Assembly: GCA_902363665.1 (NCBI GenBank)
Contig: CABJAW010000002.1
Coordinates: 62,001-126,000 of the forward strand
DNA: 64,000 nt
DNA from: Lachnospiraceae bacterium
Lineage (GTDB): Bacteria; Bacillota; Clostridia; Lachnospirales; Lachnospiraceae
Direction of reading: 5' to 3'
Below the pieces are notes generated by a model. It saw only the letters and a list, made by a program, of their open reading frames with translations. It was not told the origin of the DNA and did not search any database. Shown here piece by piece: positions 8,402-16,142 of this stretch; position 1 is the stretch's first letter; each line of letters opens with the position of its first letter. The position numbers and the translations under genes were made by a program.

Positions 8402-9883
8402 CTACTCCTCTCCCATGCACACAGCATACAAATCTTCCACTGTCATCTGCTTTGGATCTACCTCTTTCGTTATCTTTCCATTTCGCATAATCAAAATCCG
8501 GTGACACGTCTCCAGAAGTTCTTCCAGTTCCGTTGAAACCAAAATACTTGAGACGCCTTTTCGTGACTGATCCCATATAATCTGAAAAATCTGCTGTTTT
8601 GCATTTACATCGATTCCTTTCGATGGCTCATCAAAAATCATCACTTCCGGATCTATATTAAGCCAGTTTCCGACTGCCACCTTCTGCTGATTTCCACCAG
8701 ACAATGCACTGATTGGGTAAGATGTATCTGCCACTTTAATCTGCAGGTCCGATACCTGTTTCTCAATCATTTTTTTCTCTATTTTCCGGTCTATATTGAT
8801 TCCTTTTCCGATCCGGTTTAACGCCGCATAACAAAGATTTTGTGCAATACTGCCGCTCAAATTAATTCCGAGACGCTTTCGGTCTTCCTGTATCATCGCC
8901 ATTCCTGCTTTATTCATAATTTCGGGAGAGCGTTTTTCATAGATCTTTCCCTTCAGCTCTACGGATCCCTCCGTACTTTTTCTTGATCCGAAAATACAGC
9001 TGAGAAGCTCCGTTCTGCCTGAACCAAGCATCCCCGCAATTCCAAGCACCTCTCCCTCATGCAGTTCAAAGCTTACATCCTGAAAACGCCTACCGTCCGA
9101 CAGATGATCGACCTTCAAGACTACATTCGGCGAACACTTCAGATCCTCCGGCATACTCTTAACGGTCACTTCACCAAACATCATTTTCAGGAGCTCCCTT
9201 CGGTCAAGCTCATGGATATTTCGGATGCCGATCAGCTTTCCGTCGCGCAGCACCGTACACGTATCGGCAATCTGCCACAGCTCCTGCAGTTTATGGGTAA
9301 TATAAATGATGATGACATCCTTCTCCTTCAGTTTTCGAATAATCCGAAACAGTGCTTCCACTTCATGCTGCGCCAGCGATGAAGTCGGTTCATCGAGCAT
9401 CAGCACCTTAGGATTTAAACTCATCGCTTTTGCAATCTCAATCATCTGACACTGCCAGATACTAAGCCGGCTGATCTGCTCCTTCACCGGTATATCAATT
9501 CCAATTTCTTTTAGCAGATTTTCTGCTTCTGCATACGTTTTTTTCCAATCCACATGCCCGTTTTTCATCGGAAGTCTTCCGAGAAAAATATTCTCAGCCA
9601 CTGAAATATTCGGTACAAGGCTCAGTTCCTGGTATACCGTCGCCAGTCCGCATGCCTGTGCCTCTGATGGACTGCGAAACTGAAGTTCCTTTCCGTCAAG
9701 AAATACTTTTCCGCTTGTCGCGGCCGTGGATCCTGAAAATACATTGACAAGTGTCGATTTACCGGACCCATTTTTTCCAATAAACGCATGTACCTTCCCG
9801 CTCTCAAACGATACCGTAACATTGTCAAGCGCCAAGGTGCCGGGATATTGCTTGCTTACATTTTTTGTCTCCAAAATGCTCAT
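8402..9883 (-). CDS. Sugar ABC transporter ATP-binding protein with two ABC domains (RbsA/MglA-like)
   Basis: The 493-residue protein has two fused ABC domains. Domain 1 carries Walker A GKNGSGKST (residues 36-44), a divergent signature LSIWQCQ and Walker B VLMLDEPTSSL. Domain 2 has the degenerate Walker A GMLGSGRTEL typical of the RbsA second half, a full LSGGNQQKV signature and MIFDEPSKGIDV. It energises the RbsC-like permease. I chose ATG 9883, which follows GGGAGGAAGG; a start at 9913 is possible but unsupported. A hairpin and a copy of the interspersed repeat lie between this gene and the binding-protein gene. Confidence 0.92.
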   Translation of the reverse strand: MSILETKNVSKQYPGTLALDNVTVSFESGKVHAFIGKNGSGKSTLVNVFSGSTAATSGKVFLDGKELQFRSPSEAQACGLATVYQELSLVPNISVAENIFLGRLPMKNGHVDWKKTYAEAENLLKEIGIDIPVKEQISRLSIWQCQMIEIAKAMSLNPKVLMLDEPTSSLAQHEVEALFRIIRKLKEKDVIIIYITHKLQELWQIADTCTVLRDGKLIGIRNIHELDRRELLKMMFGEVTVKSMPEDLKCSPNVVLKVDHLSDGRRFQDVSFELHEGEVLGIAGMLGSGRTELLSCIFGSRKSTEGSVELKGKIYEKRSPEIMNKAGMAMIQEDRKRLGINLSGSIAQNLCYAALNRIGKGINIDRKIEKKMIEKQVSDLQIKVADTSYPISALSGGNQQKVAVGNWLNIDPEVMIFDEPSKGIDVNAKQQIFQIIWDQSRKGVSSILVSTELEELLETCHRILIMRNGKITKEVDPKQMTVEDLYAVCMGEE

Positions 9884-9915
9884 GATATCCTTCCTCCCAA
9901 TCGGCCGGATCATAG

Positions 9916-9943
9916 AGAGCAGACATTCGCAATCCGCTTCGCA
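9916..9943 (+). repeat. Interspersed intergenic repeat, copy B
   Basis: GAGCAGACATTCGCAATCCG followed by CTTCGCAG. It is close to consensus in the right half and sits about 33 bases upstream of the ATPase start. Confidence 0.75.
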
Positions 9944-9970
9944 GATGACTGCCTGATCCGATTAAGACAA

Positions 9971-9997
9971 ACAGGAGAGGAGCATTCTCCTCTCCTG
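9971..9997 (-). promoter_or_regulatory. Intercistronic hairpin between binding protein and ATPase genes
   Basis: CAGGAGAGGAG and CTCCTCTCCTG form an 11-bp stem with a 4-base loop. On the minus strand it is followed by only TTTGTC, so it is at best a weak terminator. It would fit attenuation or mRNA stabilisation that keeps binding-protein output above that of the membrane parts. Confidence 0.55.
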
Positions 9998-10030
9998 CTG
10001 CTTTTCCGCATTTTACAACGAACTTTTTGC

Positions 10031-10066
10031 ACCTTACATGGTCTCTTTACCTTACATAGTCTCTTT
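10031..10066 (+). repeat. 18-bp tandem duplication across the binding-protein stop codon
   Basis: Two 18-base units (10031-10048 and 10049-10066) differ at one base. Each encodes KETM-stop in the minus orientation, so the C-terminus and stop are duplicated and the outer copy is now untranslated. Confidence 0.7.
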
Positions 10067-11056
10067 CAAAAGTGTTTCAAAATCATCGATGGACTCCGGC
10101 GACATACGGCTTACCGGAGTTGCCGGGCAAACTTCGATTTCTCCCAGTTCAAAATCGTAATCATCAAGCGAATACTGAATCAGTTTCTCCATAGCTTTAT
10201 ATCCCATTCCGTAAGCATCCTGCGCCGCTACACCCTGCAGGATATCATCATCAGAACGAAGCATATCGATCTGCTGTTCACCGCAGTCAATACCGAATAC
10301 TTTAATCTGTCCGCCTAATCCGGCATTCTTTACTGCCTGTACCGCTCCAATTGTTCCACCATCATTGCAGGCAAAAATAATATCCAGATCAGAATTTGCA
10401 GTCAGCATATCACCAGTCACCTGAAGAGAGCTATCCTGAACCCATGCCTCGCCTTCTGCCTCTACTTCATATGCAATTTCTGCTTCGTCCAGCGCCTTAA
10501 GGAAATTATTCATTCGGTCGCTTGCCGGCTCTGCATACTGTGTTTTAAATGTAATCACTCCAATTTTTATAGTATCCTCATATCTCTCCTTATTTGCTTC
10601 GATATACTCAACAGCAAGTTTTCCTGCACCATATCCAAGCTCCGTATGAGAAGTCGTTGAGCCACCAATAATTCCATCCTGCTCAATCTCTCCATCCGCA
10701 ATGGCAAGTGGAATACTGTATTCATTATAAACCGCTGCAAGTGTTGCCGGAGAACTGATATTACTTGTCGGCATAATGCACACTCCATCTACCTCCTGCG
10801 TGCAATATGTATCAAGCAATGAACGTTCCTTTGTCTCATCACCGCCTGACATTGCCGATACACACTCCGCATTGTAGTCCTCACAGGCTTTCTGCATTCC
10901 AGTGTTCAACATGCCATTAAACTGATCCTCCTGTGTTGTGATTGCTGCAAATGTTTTTCCGCTTGCATCTGCTTTTGCTTCCTCCGCTCCTACTGACGTC
11001 GTCATTCCAAGTACCATCACTGTCACGCCCATCACTGCCAAAATTCTCTTTCTCAT
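10052..11056 (-). CDS. Sugar ABC transporter substrate-binding protein (ribose-type)
   Basis: This 334-residue extracytoplasmic binding protein of the periplasmic-binding-protein type 1 (Peripla_BP_4) fold follows an N-terminal signal peptide (MRKRILAVMGVTVMVLG, cleaved near SVGAEEA). No lipobox cysteine is present, unusual for a monoderm where such proteins are normally lipoproteins. VDGVCIMPTSN, GYGAGKLAVEYI and IIFACNDGGTIGAVQA match the sugar-binding family. The start follows AGGAGGAAAAAC. It is the first gene of the transporter operon with its own promoter and sits downstream of the two-component genes. The sugar is unknown. Confidence 0.92.
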   Translation of the reverse strand: MRKRILAVMGVTVMVLGMTTSVGAEEAKADASGKTFAAITTQEDQFNGMLNTGMQKACEDYNAECVSAMSGGDETKERSLLDTYCTQEVDGVCIMPTSNISSPATLAAVYNEYSIPLAIADGEIEQDGIIGGSTTSHTELGYGAGKLAVEYIEANKERYEDTIKIGVITFKTQYAEPASDRMNNFLKALDEAEIAYEVEAEGEAWVQDSSLQVTGDMLTANSDLDIIFACNDGGTIGAVQAVKNAGLGGQIKVFGIDCGEQQIDMLRSDDDILQGVAAQDAYGMGYKAMEKLIQYSLDDYDFELGEIEVCPATPVSRMSPESIDDFETLLKETM

Positions 11057-11123
11057 GTTTTTCCTCCTGCTTTTTCATTTTGTAGTTTTATAGTCCTTTA
11101 CGTTCGTGTTTCCTGATGACACT

Positions 11124-11152
11124 ATTATAAAAAACAGCTCCATATTCTTCAA
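11124..11152 (-). promoter_or_regulatory. Promoter of the sugar ABC operon
   Basis: On the minus strand TTGAAG and TATAAT are separated by 17 bases. The predicted mRNA start lies about 60 bases before the binding-protein ATG. The weak -35 fits activation by the neighbouring AraC-type response regulator. Confidence 0.7.
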
Positions 11153-11202
11153 TTTGATTATTTTTACATGTATTTCCTTTTTTTACAAAATGTCAAAATC
11201 TG

Positions 11203-11247
11203 AAAAAAAGGTAAGAATCCGGCAAACTTTGTCCAATTCTTACCTTT
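11203..11247 (-). terminator. Terminator downstream of the two-component genes
   Basis: AAAGGTAAGAAT and ATTCTTACCTTT form a perfect 12-bp stem. On the minus strand it is followed by seven T. It ends the kinase/regulator transcript before the transporter promoter. Confidence 0.85.
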
Positions 11248-11254
11248 CTCTTCT

Positions 11255-11289
11255 GTAAAGCGGACATTCGCAATCCGCTTTGCTACTTG
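11255..11289 (+). repeat. Interspersed intergenic repeat, copy C
   Basis: GTAAA, the full core GCGGACATTCGCAATCCGC, then TTTGCTACTTG. It is nearly identical to copy L and, like it, lies just left of a long double-hairpin element. Confidence 0.85.
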
Positions 11290-11383
11290 TAGGATCATAA
11301 GGAATCTAAGCTCGTAAGGAATCCTCCCGTAAACGGATCCCTCCTTACGAAATTCCGCAAGCGGGTTCCCCCTTATGATATTT
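11290..11383. repeat. Structured 94-bp insert between repeat copy C and the double-hairpin element
   Basis: It is bounded by ATCATAAGG and CCTTATGAT in inverted orientation, with an inner GTAAGGAATCC/CTCCTTAC pairing. It is absent from the otherwise parallel arrangement at 48153-48315, where only two bases separate the same two elements. Confidence 0.55.
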
Positions 11384-11501
11384 CATGAACGCAGTAGCTT
11401 CGCAACCTGTCAGTGGGTGCTTTCAACTCCCACTGACATAAGCATTCCCCCGCTTAGTGCTCCACGCACTTGAAGCGGGGGAATGCTTATCTACGTTCAA
11501 A
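11384..11501. repeat. Double-hairpin element, copy 1
   Basis: It is 118 bp and about 90 percent identical to 48190-48315. It starts CATGAACGCAG and contains hairpin 1 (GTCAGTGGG/CCCACTGAC) and hairpin 2 (CATTCCCCCGCTT/AAGCGGGGGAATG). It ends CTTATCTACGTTCAAA, 27 bases from the response-regulator stop. No reading frame. Subterminal GC hairpins and a fixed end without target duplication resemble non-autonomous IS200/IS605-type elements; this is inference. Confidence 0.75.
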
Positions 11502-11527
11502 TTATTCGCTTATCTGACATCTTGCAC

Positions 11528-13132
11528 TTATCTGCCCCTTTTCTTCTCTCTGAATTCAGATGGGGCCATTCCTTTTATACTCCTGAATACCTTATTAAAA
11601 TACTGCTGGTTTTCATAACCGACCAATTCGCCAATCTCACCAATCTTGTCATTTGTTCCACTCAGCAGTTCTGCAGCCTTCTCAATACGGTAATTTTGCA
11701 GAAATGTCACAAATGACGTTTGCATTTCTTCTTTAAAGAGTCTGCACAAATAGGATGGATTCAAGTCCAACTCCTCTGCTACATCGTTTAACGACAGTGG
11801 TTTTTGATAATGATTGATAATATAATCTCTTGCCTTCAGCGCAATTCTTCTTCCTTTATTAATATTTTCCTTTTTTTCTTTATAAAAACGATCAATCAGT
11901 TCAAAAAATTTCTCTTCACAGTCAATCTCTTCAATTCCGTTCCAAAATTCAATTTGAAAATAATTTGCACTGCTTTCTCCCATATTAATTTTGAAATACT
12001 GATAAAATTCTTTTTCTGCTTCCATGGAAATCATTCTGCAAATCGCCGCTATCCTTGATTCTGGAGTATTCTTCTTCGCTGTTTCAAATATCCTCCGCAA
12101 CGTTTCTTTCGCCTGCTGAAAACGCCCTTCCCGAAGTAGACATGCCATTTCTGCCGTGCTGTAACGACCTATTGTCTTCACCGCGGTCGAAATATTCGAT
12201 GAATGATAAATAATCCGATCGTCGCCAATCCATTTCCGATATTTCATAAATGAGCACACCGTCTGGTATGAATAAGCAAGATTAAAAAAGTCATCACTTG
12301 CCTCACCAACTCCGATTGCAATATCCAGTTTTAATTTTTCCTCCAGAAGATTCCGAACCATCTGCAGATCCTGAAACAATCGCTTTTCATCTTTTTTTTG
12401 CTCACTGCAGGATAAACAAAACAACCATTCCCTCCTTGAATTTAAATATGCCTTATGTACTACTCCATATTTTTCCAGAATTTCTGTCATTATATTTATG
12501 ACAATAAAATGTTCCAGTCCTCTTCTTTGTGGATCGCTCATCTGCTGCGCAACTGAAACTAAAATACACGTGTGATACACTTTCTCTATCGCATCCTGAA
12601 AAATCTTCCATGCTCCCGCATACTCATTTTGCCGGTCATCCTCTCCCTCTTCATAATCCCCAGAAACAATATTAAGAAGCATTCGTTCTTTATACGCTTC
12701 GTATCCAAGCTCTGCCTTCTCCTGTAAGCCTTGAATTCTTCTTTCTTTCTCCCTCTCAATCTCAATCGTCATTACGCATCGATTTACCACATTCAAAAGT
12801 TCCTGATCCTCTGCTGGTTTCAGAATATAATCAAACGCTCCATATTTAATCGCTTCCTTAGCATAAGAAAAATCATTGTATCCACTTAATAGTATCACTT
12901 TTATATCCAACGATTTCTTTCTGAGTTCCCGAAGCAGTTCTATTCCATCAACCCCCGGCATTCTGATATCTGTAATGATGATATCCGGTTCCAGTTCTTC
13001 TGCCATCTCCAGGGCCTCCTGCCCATCTTCCGCCGTACCTACCACTTCCGCCTGTACAGATTCCCATGGTATTTCCTTGGAAATTCGCTCTCGAATCCAG
13101 ATTTCATCATCAACCACCAACAGTTTTATCAT
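11528..13132 (-). CDS. AraC-family two-component response regulator (YesN-like)
   Basis: This protein of about 534 residues has a CheY receiver domain (residues 1-120: acidic VVDDE, phospho-acceptor Asp in IIITDIRMPG, Lys in YILKPAE). A long middle region follows. The C-terminal AraC double helix-turn-helix (last 100 residues) includes LNDVAEELDLNPSYLCRLF and IGELVGYENQQYFNKVF. It acts as a transcription factor phosphorylated by the adjacent sensor kinase. I chose ATG 13132, which follows GGAGGGTGA; it overlaps the kinase gene by 23 bases, so they are coupled. The likely target is the sugar ABC operon just downstream. Confidence 0.93.
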   Translation of the reverse strand: MIKLLVVDDEIWIRERISKEIPWESVQAEVVGTAEDGQEALEMAEELEPDIIITDIRMPGVDGIELLRELRKKSLDIKVILLSGYNDFSYAKEAIKYGAFDYILKPAEDQELLNVVNRCVMTIEIEREKERRIQGLQEKAELGYEAYKERMLLNIVSGDYEEGEDDRQNEYAGAWKIFQDAIEKVYHTCILVSVAQQMSDPQRRGLEHFIVINIMTEILEKYGVVHKAYLNSRREWLFCLSCSEQKKDEKRLFQDLQMVRNLLEEKLKLDIAIGVGEASDDFFNLAYSYQTVCSFMKYRKWIGDDRIIYHSSNISTAVKTIGRYSTAEMACLLREGRFQQAKETLRRIFETAKKNTPESRIAAICRMISMEAEKEFYQYFKINMGESSANYFQIEFWNGIEEIDCEEKFFELIDRFYKEKKENINKGRRIALKARDYIINHYQKPLSLNDVAEELDLNPSYLCRLFKEEMQTSFVTFLQNYRIEKAAELLSGTNDKIGEIGELVGYENQQYFNKVFRSIKGMAPSEFREKKRGR

Positions 13133-14939
13133 CTTCACCCTCCATTGTAACCGGCAGCAGGATCGTCACACAGGTACCCTCTCCAATTTTACTGTCGATT
13201 CTGAATCTTTCTTTTCCTTTATACAGAATCCGCAACTGTTTTGCGAGATTCCGTACTGCAAAATACTGACATACTTCGTCTGAATACAGCTGTTTTTTTA
13301 TTTCCTCAAGTTGTTCCGTTTCCATACCAATGCCATCATCCGCTACTTTTATACAACAGAATTCATCAAGAAAGCTAATCCGAATCTGAATCGTACCGCC
13401 TCCCTTTTTTCTCTCAATTCCGTGATAAATCGAATTTTCAACGATTGGCTGCAAAAGTAGTTTTGGTACCTGAACTTTTGCAAGCCCCTCTTCAATTTCA
13501 ATACTGTAATTGATACGATTTCCAAACCGGATTTTTTGTATAATCAGATAGCTTCTCGCAATATCCGCAGCCTCTGCCATTGTAACGATATTTTTTCCAT
13601 TGCTCAGACTGACCCGGAAAAAACGTGACATCGCCGCTACGATTTCTGCAATCTGATCTTCTTTATGTATTTTGGCAATACTATAAATAGAATCAAGTGT
13701 GTTATACAAAAAATGAGGATTCAGCTGTTCCTGCAGCAACCTGAGTTCTGCGCTTTCGTTTAAAGTCCGCTCCTCAGCAACGGTCTGAATCAACTGCTCC
13801 AGGCGACACGTCATATCATTGAATGTATCATAAATATCCTGAAAGTCATCTTTTCTGGTCTCTGCGATCGTTACAGAAAGATTCCCATCCTTTACCTGAT
13901 GCATACTGCTTTTTAAAATACCAATCGGTCGATAAAAATAACGAGAGATTACCGCCGTACACAAAATACTGACCAGTAATACAATGAAGCAGATCAGCAA
14001 AAGAAATTTTGTCAGTACAGAAATATTGAACAGAATGTCCTGCATCGGAATAAAAATAAAAAGCTTCGCCCGGATATTTTCGACATCTCCCTGAATCAGC
14101 ATGTACTCCTTTGCACCAAGCTTTATTGTCTTCCATCTTGAACGCATCTCCAAATTCTCATCGAGGCATTCTGAAAAATGTTCATACAACCTTCGATTCG
14201 AATAAAGCACCGGGAGACCAGTCTCATCAATTACAATTGTTTCACCGGACAATCCTTTTTGCGTATTGCTGAAATAATTTTCAAAAACCTCACTGTTTAC
14301 CTGTGCTGCCAGTACCCCGATCTTCTTTCCGCTTTCATCCATAATTGGAAAACACTTTGACACCATCGTTTCTGGATATTTTTCCGTCATACCAGACGGG
14401 TACAGATTTACTCCATTCACCCGCGGTGTTGAAACCCAGTGATCCAGCCGTTCCTCATAGTCCTTTAAAAACGAAATATTTTCGCTTTTTACATTCTCAT
14501 AAAATGTACTCTTAATGTCGAATACTGTCTTCTGGTTAATAATATAAATCGCCATAGTAATATTACTGTTAATCAGATTATTTCTTTCCAGACTTGTCAT
14601 TTTCTGCTCAGCAAATGTCTTGACTTGACGATATTTTTCTGCGGCAGTCTGATAATCCCATTGATCATCTATGCTACACAATTTTCTTAATTCCTCACTC
14701 ACAGCCATTTCTTTCGCATAATATTCTACGCTGTGAAAAATCGAATTAACTACACTGATTTCAAGCTTCATATTAGTCTCTGTAATCGTTGCAGCCTGGT
14801 TCATCAGCGACTTTGTTGCCATTAAATACATGCTGATGGTCGTTACAAGCGCCAGTGCCGTCATAATCGAAACGATAATTAGAAATATTTTCACCCGAAA
14901 ACTTTCAAAATAAGCTCGGATTCGATCCGTATACTTCAT
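13110..14939 (-). CDS. Sensor histidine kinase (YesM-like)
   Basis: This membrane kinase of about 609 residues has TM1 near residues 18-40 (FLIIVSIMTALALVTTISMYL), a large extracellular Cache-type sensor to about 285, and TM2 (FLLLICFIVLLVSILCTAVI). A HAMP segment follows, then the His_kinase box with phospho-acceptor His in LNPHFLYNTLDSI. The ATPase domain has the N-box in LLLQPIVENSIYHGI and a G-box VADDGIGME. The start at 14939 follows GGAAGGG at proper spacing. It senses an extracellular ligand, probably the sugar or its binding protein, and phosphorylates the downstream regulator. Confidence 0.93.
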   Translation of the reverse strand: MKYTDRIRAYFESFRVKIFLIIVSIMTALALVTTISMYLMATKSLMNQAATITETNMKLEISVVNSIFHSVEYYAKEMAVSEELRKLCSIDDQWDYQTAAEKYRQVKTFAEQKMTSLERNNLINSNITMAIYIINQKTVFDIKSTFYENVKSENISFLKDYEERLDHWVSTPRVNGVNLYPSGMTEKYPETMVSKCFPIMDESGKKIGVLAAQVNSEVFENYFSNTQKGLSGETIVIDETGLPVLYSNRRLYEHFSECLDENLEMRSRWKTIKLGAKEYMLIQGDVENIRAKLFIFIPMQDILFNISVLTKFLLLICFIVLLVSILCTAVISRYFYRPIGILKSSMHQVKDGNLSVTIAETRKDDFQDIYDTFNDMTCRLEQLIQTVAEERTLNESAELRLLQEQLNPHFLYNTLDSIYSIAKIHKEDQIAEIVAAMSRFFRVSLSNGKNIVTMAEAADIARSYLIIQKIRFGNRINYSIEIEEGLAKVQVPKLLLQPIVENSIYHGIERKKGGGTIQIRISFLDEFCCIKVADDGIGMETEQLEEIKKQLYSDEVCQYFAVRNLAKQLRILYKGKERFRIDSKIGEGTCVTILLPVTMEGEDDKTVGG

Positions 14940-14966
14940 ATCCATCCCTTCCTGAACTCTTTCTTT

Positions 14967-15001
14967 GTAAAGCTTATATAACCAATCCGCTTCGCGCCCT
15001 G
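14967..15001 (+). repeat. Interspersed intergenic repeat, copy D (degenerate left half)
   Basis: GTAAAGC, a diverged TTATATAAC middle, then CAATCCGCTTCGCGCCCTG. The right half is well kept. It lies about 28 bases upstream of the kinase start. Confidence 0.65.
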
Positions 15002-15049
15002 TCTTTTAAAAATAATCACTCATTTTCCTGCGTAGTGAATCAGCATCTG

Positions 15050-15895
15050 TTACACCCCCAGTACCATACGCACAAACTCTCGCGCAATCTCCGGTAATTT
15101 CTCCTCTCTCCACGCCAACAATATCTCTGTCCGAAATGCCGCTCCGGAGATTGTACACGCTTGCACGGGATCATCCGGATGACGCATGGAGGACGGAAGA
15201 ATCGCGATCCCGACACCGCTTTGAGCCAGTGTCATCGCGGTACGTGCGTCTTCACATTCATAATAAATATCACATGAGAGCCCTGCCCGCTCAAAACCCT
15301 CCAGCATGTAGGCACGGTAACGGTGCGAAAGGATCAGATGCTCCTTTGAGAGCTGCTCCAAAGCGATTGAACCGGCTTCCGGGAGCTTTTCAGGAAGGCC
15401 CATTGCAACCAGCGGTTCTTTTACTAATGGCGCTGTCGCAAATCCGTTCAGTGTGATTGGCGTGCGCAGGGTTGTCACGTCCACCACACCGTTTTCCAAC
15501 TCATCTTTCAACGTAAATGTAGACCCCTCATGGATGTCAAAATGAATTTCCGGATGCAAGTACGTGAATGCTGCGATTTTCTCCACCATCATTTCAACGG
15601 TGGACGGCGTCATACCGATGTGCAGAGTCGCGCTTCGACTGACCTTTATGACCTCACGCCGTGTGACATCTGCCATCATCAGCAAACTTCCGGCACGCAC
15701 ATAAAGCGCTTTTCCTGCCTCTGTCAGCGTAATATTTCTCGTGCCGCGCACAAAAAGCTTTACCTGCAGTTCCTCCTCGAGAAGCTTCATCTGATAGCTG
15801 AGCGGCGGCTGCGTCATATGCAGGTTCCTTGCCGCTGCACTGATCGTGCCTGCATCTACGATTGCGCGGAAGTATTCCAGCTGTCTGATTTCCAT
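15050..15895 (-). CDS. LysR-family transcriptional regulator
   Basis: This 281-residue protein has an N-terminal winged helix-turn-helix (residues 1-60: EIRQLEYFRAIVDAGTISAA, then MTQPPLSYQMKLLEEEL) and a C-terminal LysR substrate-binding domain. The start at 15895 follows AGAGGAGGAG. An upstream in-frame start would add 21 residues before the conserved opening and is unlikely. It is divergent from the MATE exporter gene across about 250 bp, the classic arrangement for a LysR protein controlling its neighbour. Confidence 0.92.
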   Translation of the reverse strand: MEIRQLEYFRAIVDAGTISAAARNLHMTQPPLSYQMKLLEEELQVKLFVRGTRNITLTEAGKALYVRAGSLLMMADVTRREVIKVSRSATLHIGMTPSTVEMMVEKIAAFTYLHPEIHFDIHEGSTFTLKDELENGVVDVTTLRTPITLNGFATAPLVKEPLVAMGLPEKLPEAGSIALEQLSKEHLILSHRYRAYMLEGFERAGLSCDIYYECEDARTAMTLAQSGVGIAILPSSMRHPDDPVQACTISGAAFRTEILLAWREEKLPEIAREFVRMVLGV

Positions 15896-16034
15896 TTTCG
15901 GCTCCTCCTCTTTAGTACATAATAAACTCTGAAAAAGATACTGGCATTTTACGGTCATTTTGTAAAATTCTCCTGTTTCTGACCAAATCCATATTTATTT
16001 TATATAGTTATAAAATAATATCAATATTTTTCAT

Positions 16035-16053
16035 ATAGCACAAATTGTGTTAT
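16035..16053. promoter_or_regulatory. Palindrome between LysR and MATE genes
   Basis: ATAGCACAAATTGTGTTAT is a near-perfect 19-base palindrome. It overlaps TATACT (16051-16056), a probable -10 element of the MATE gene, so it is a good candidate operator for the divergent LysR regulator. Confidence 0.55.
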
Positions 16054-16142
16054 ACTGCAACAGGAAATTAACAAATTGCCGTTTCACGGCTCTTCAACTA
16101 TGTGATCGCATCACGAAAATCTTTAAAAGGAAGGTCTGCTTC

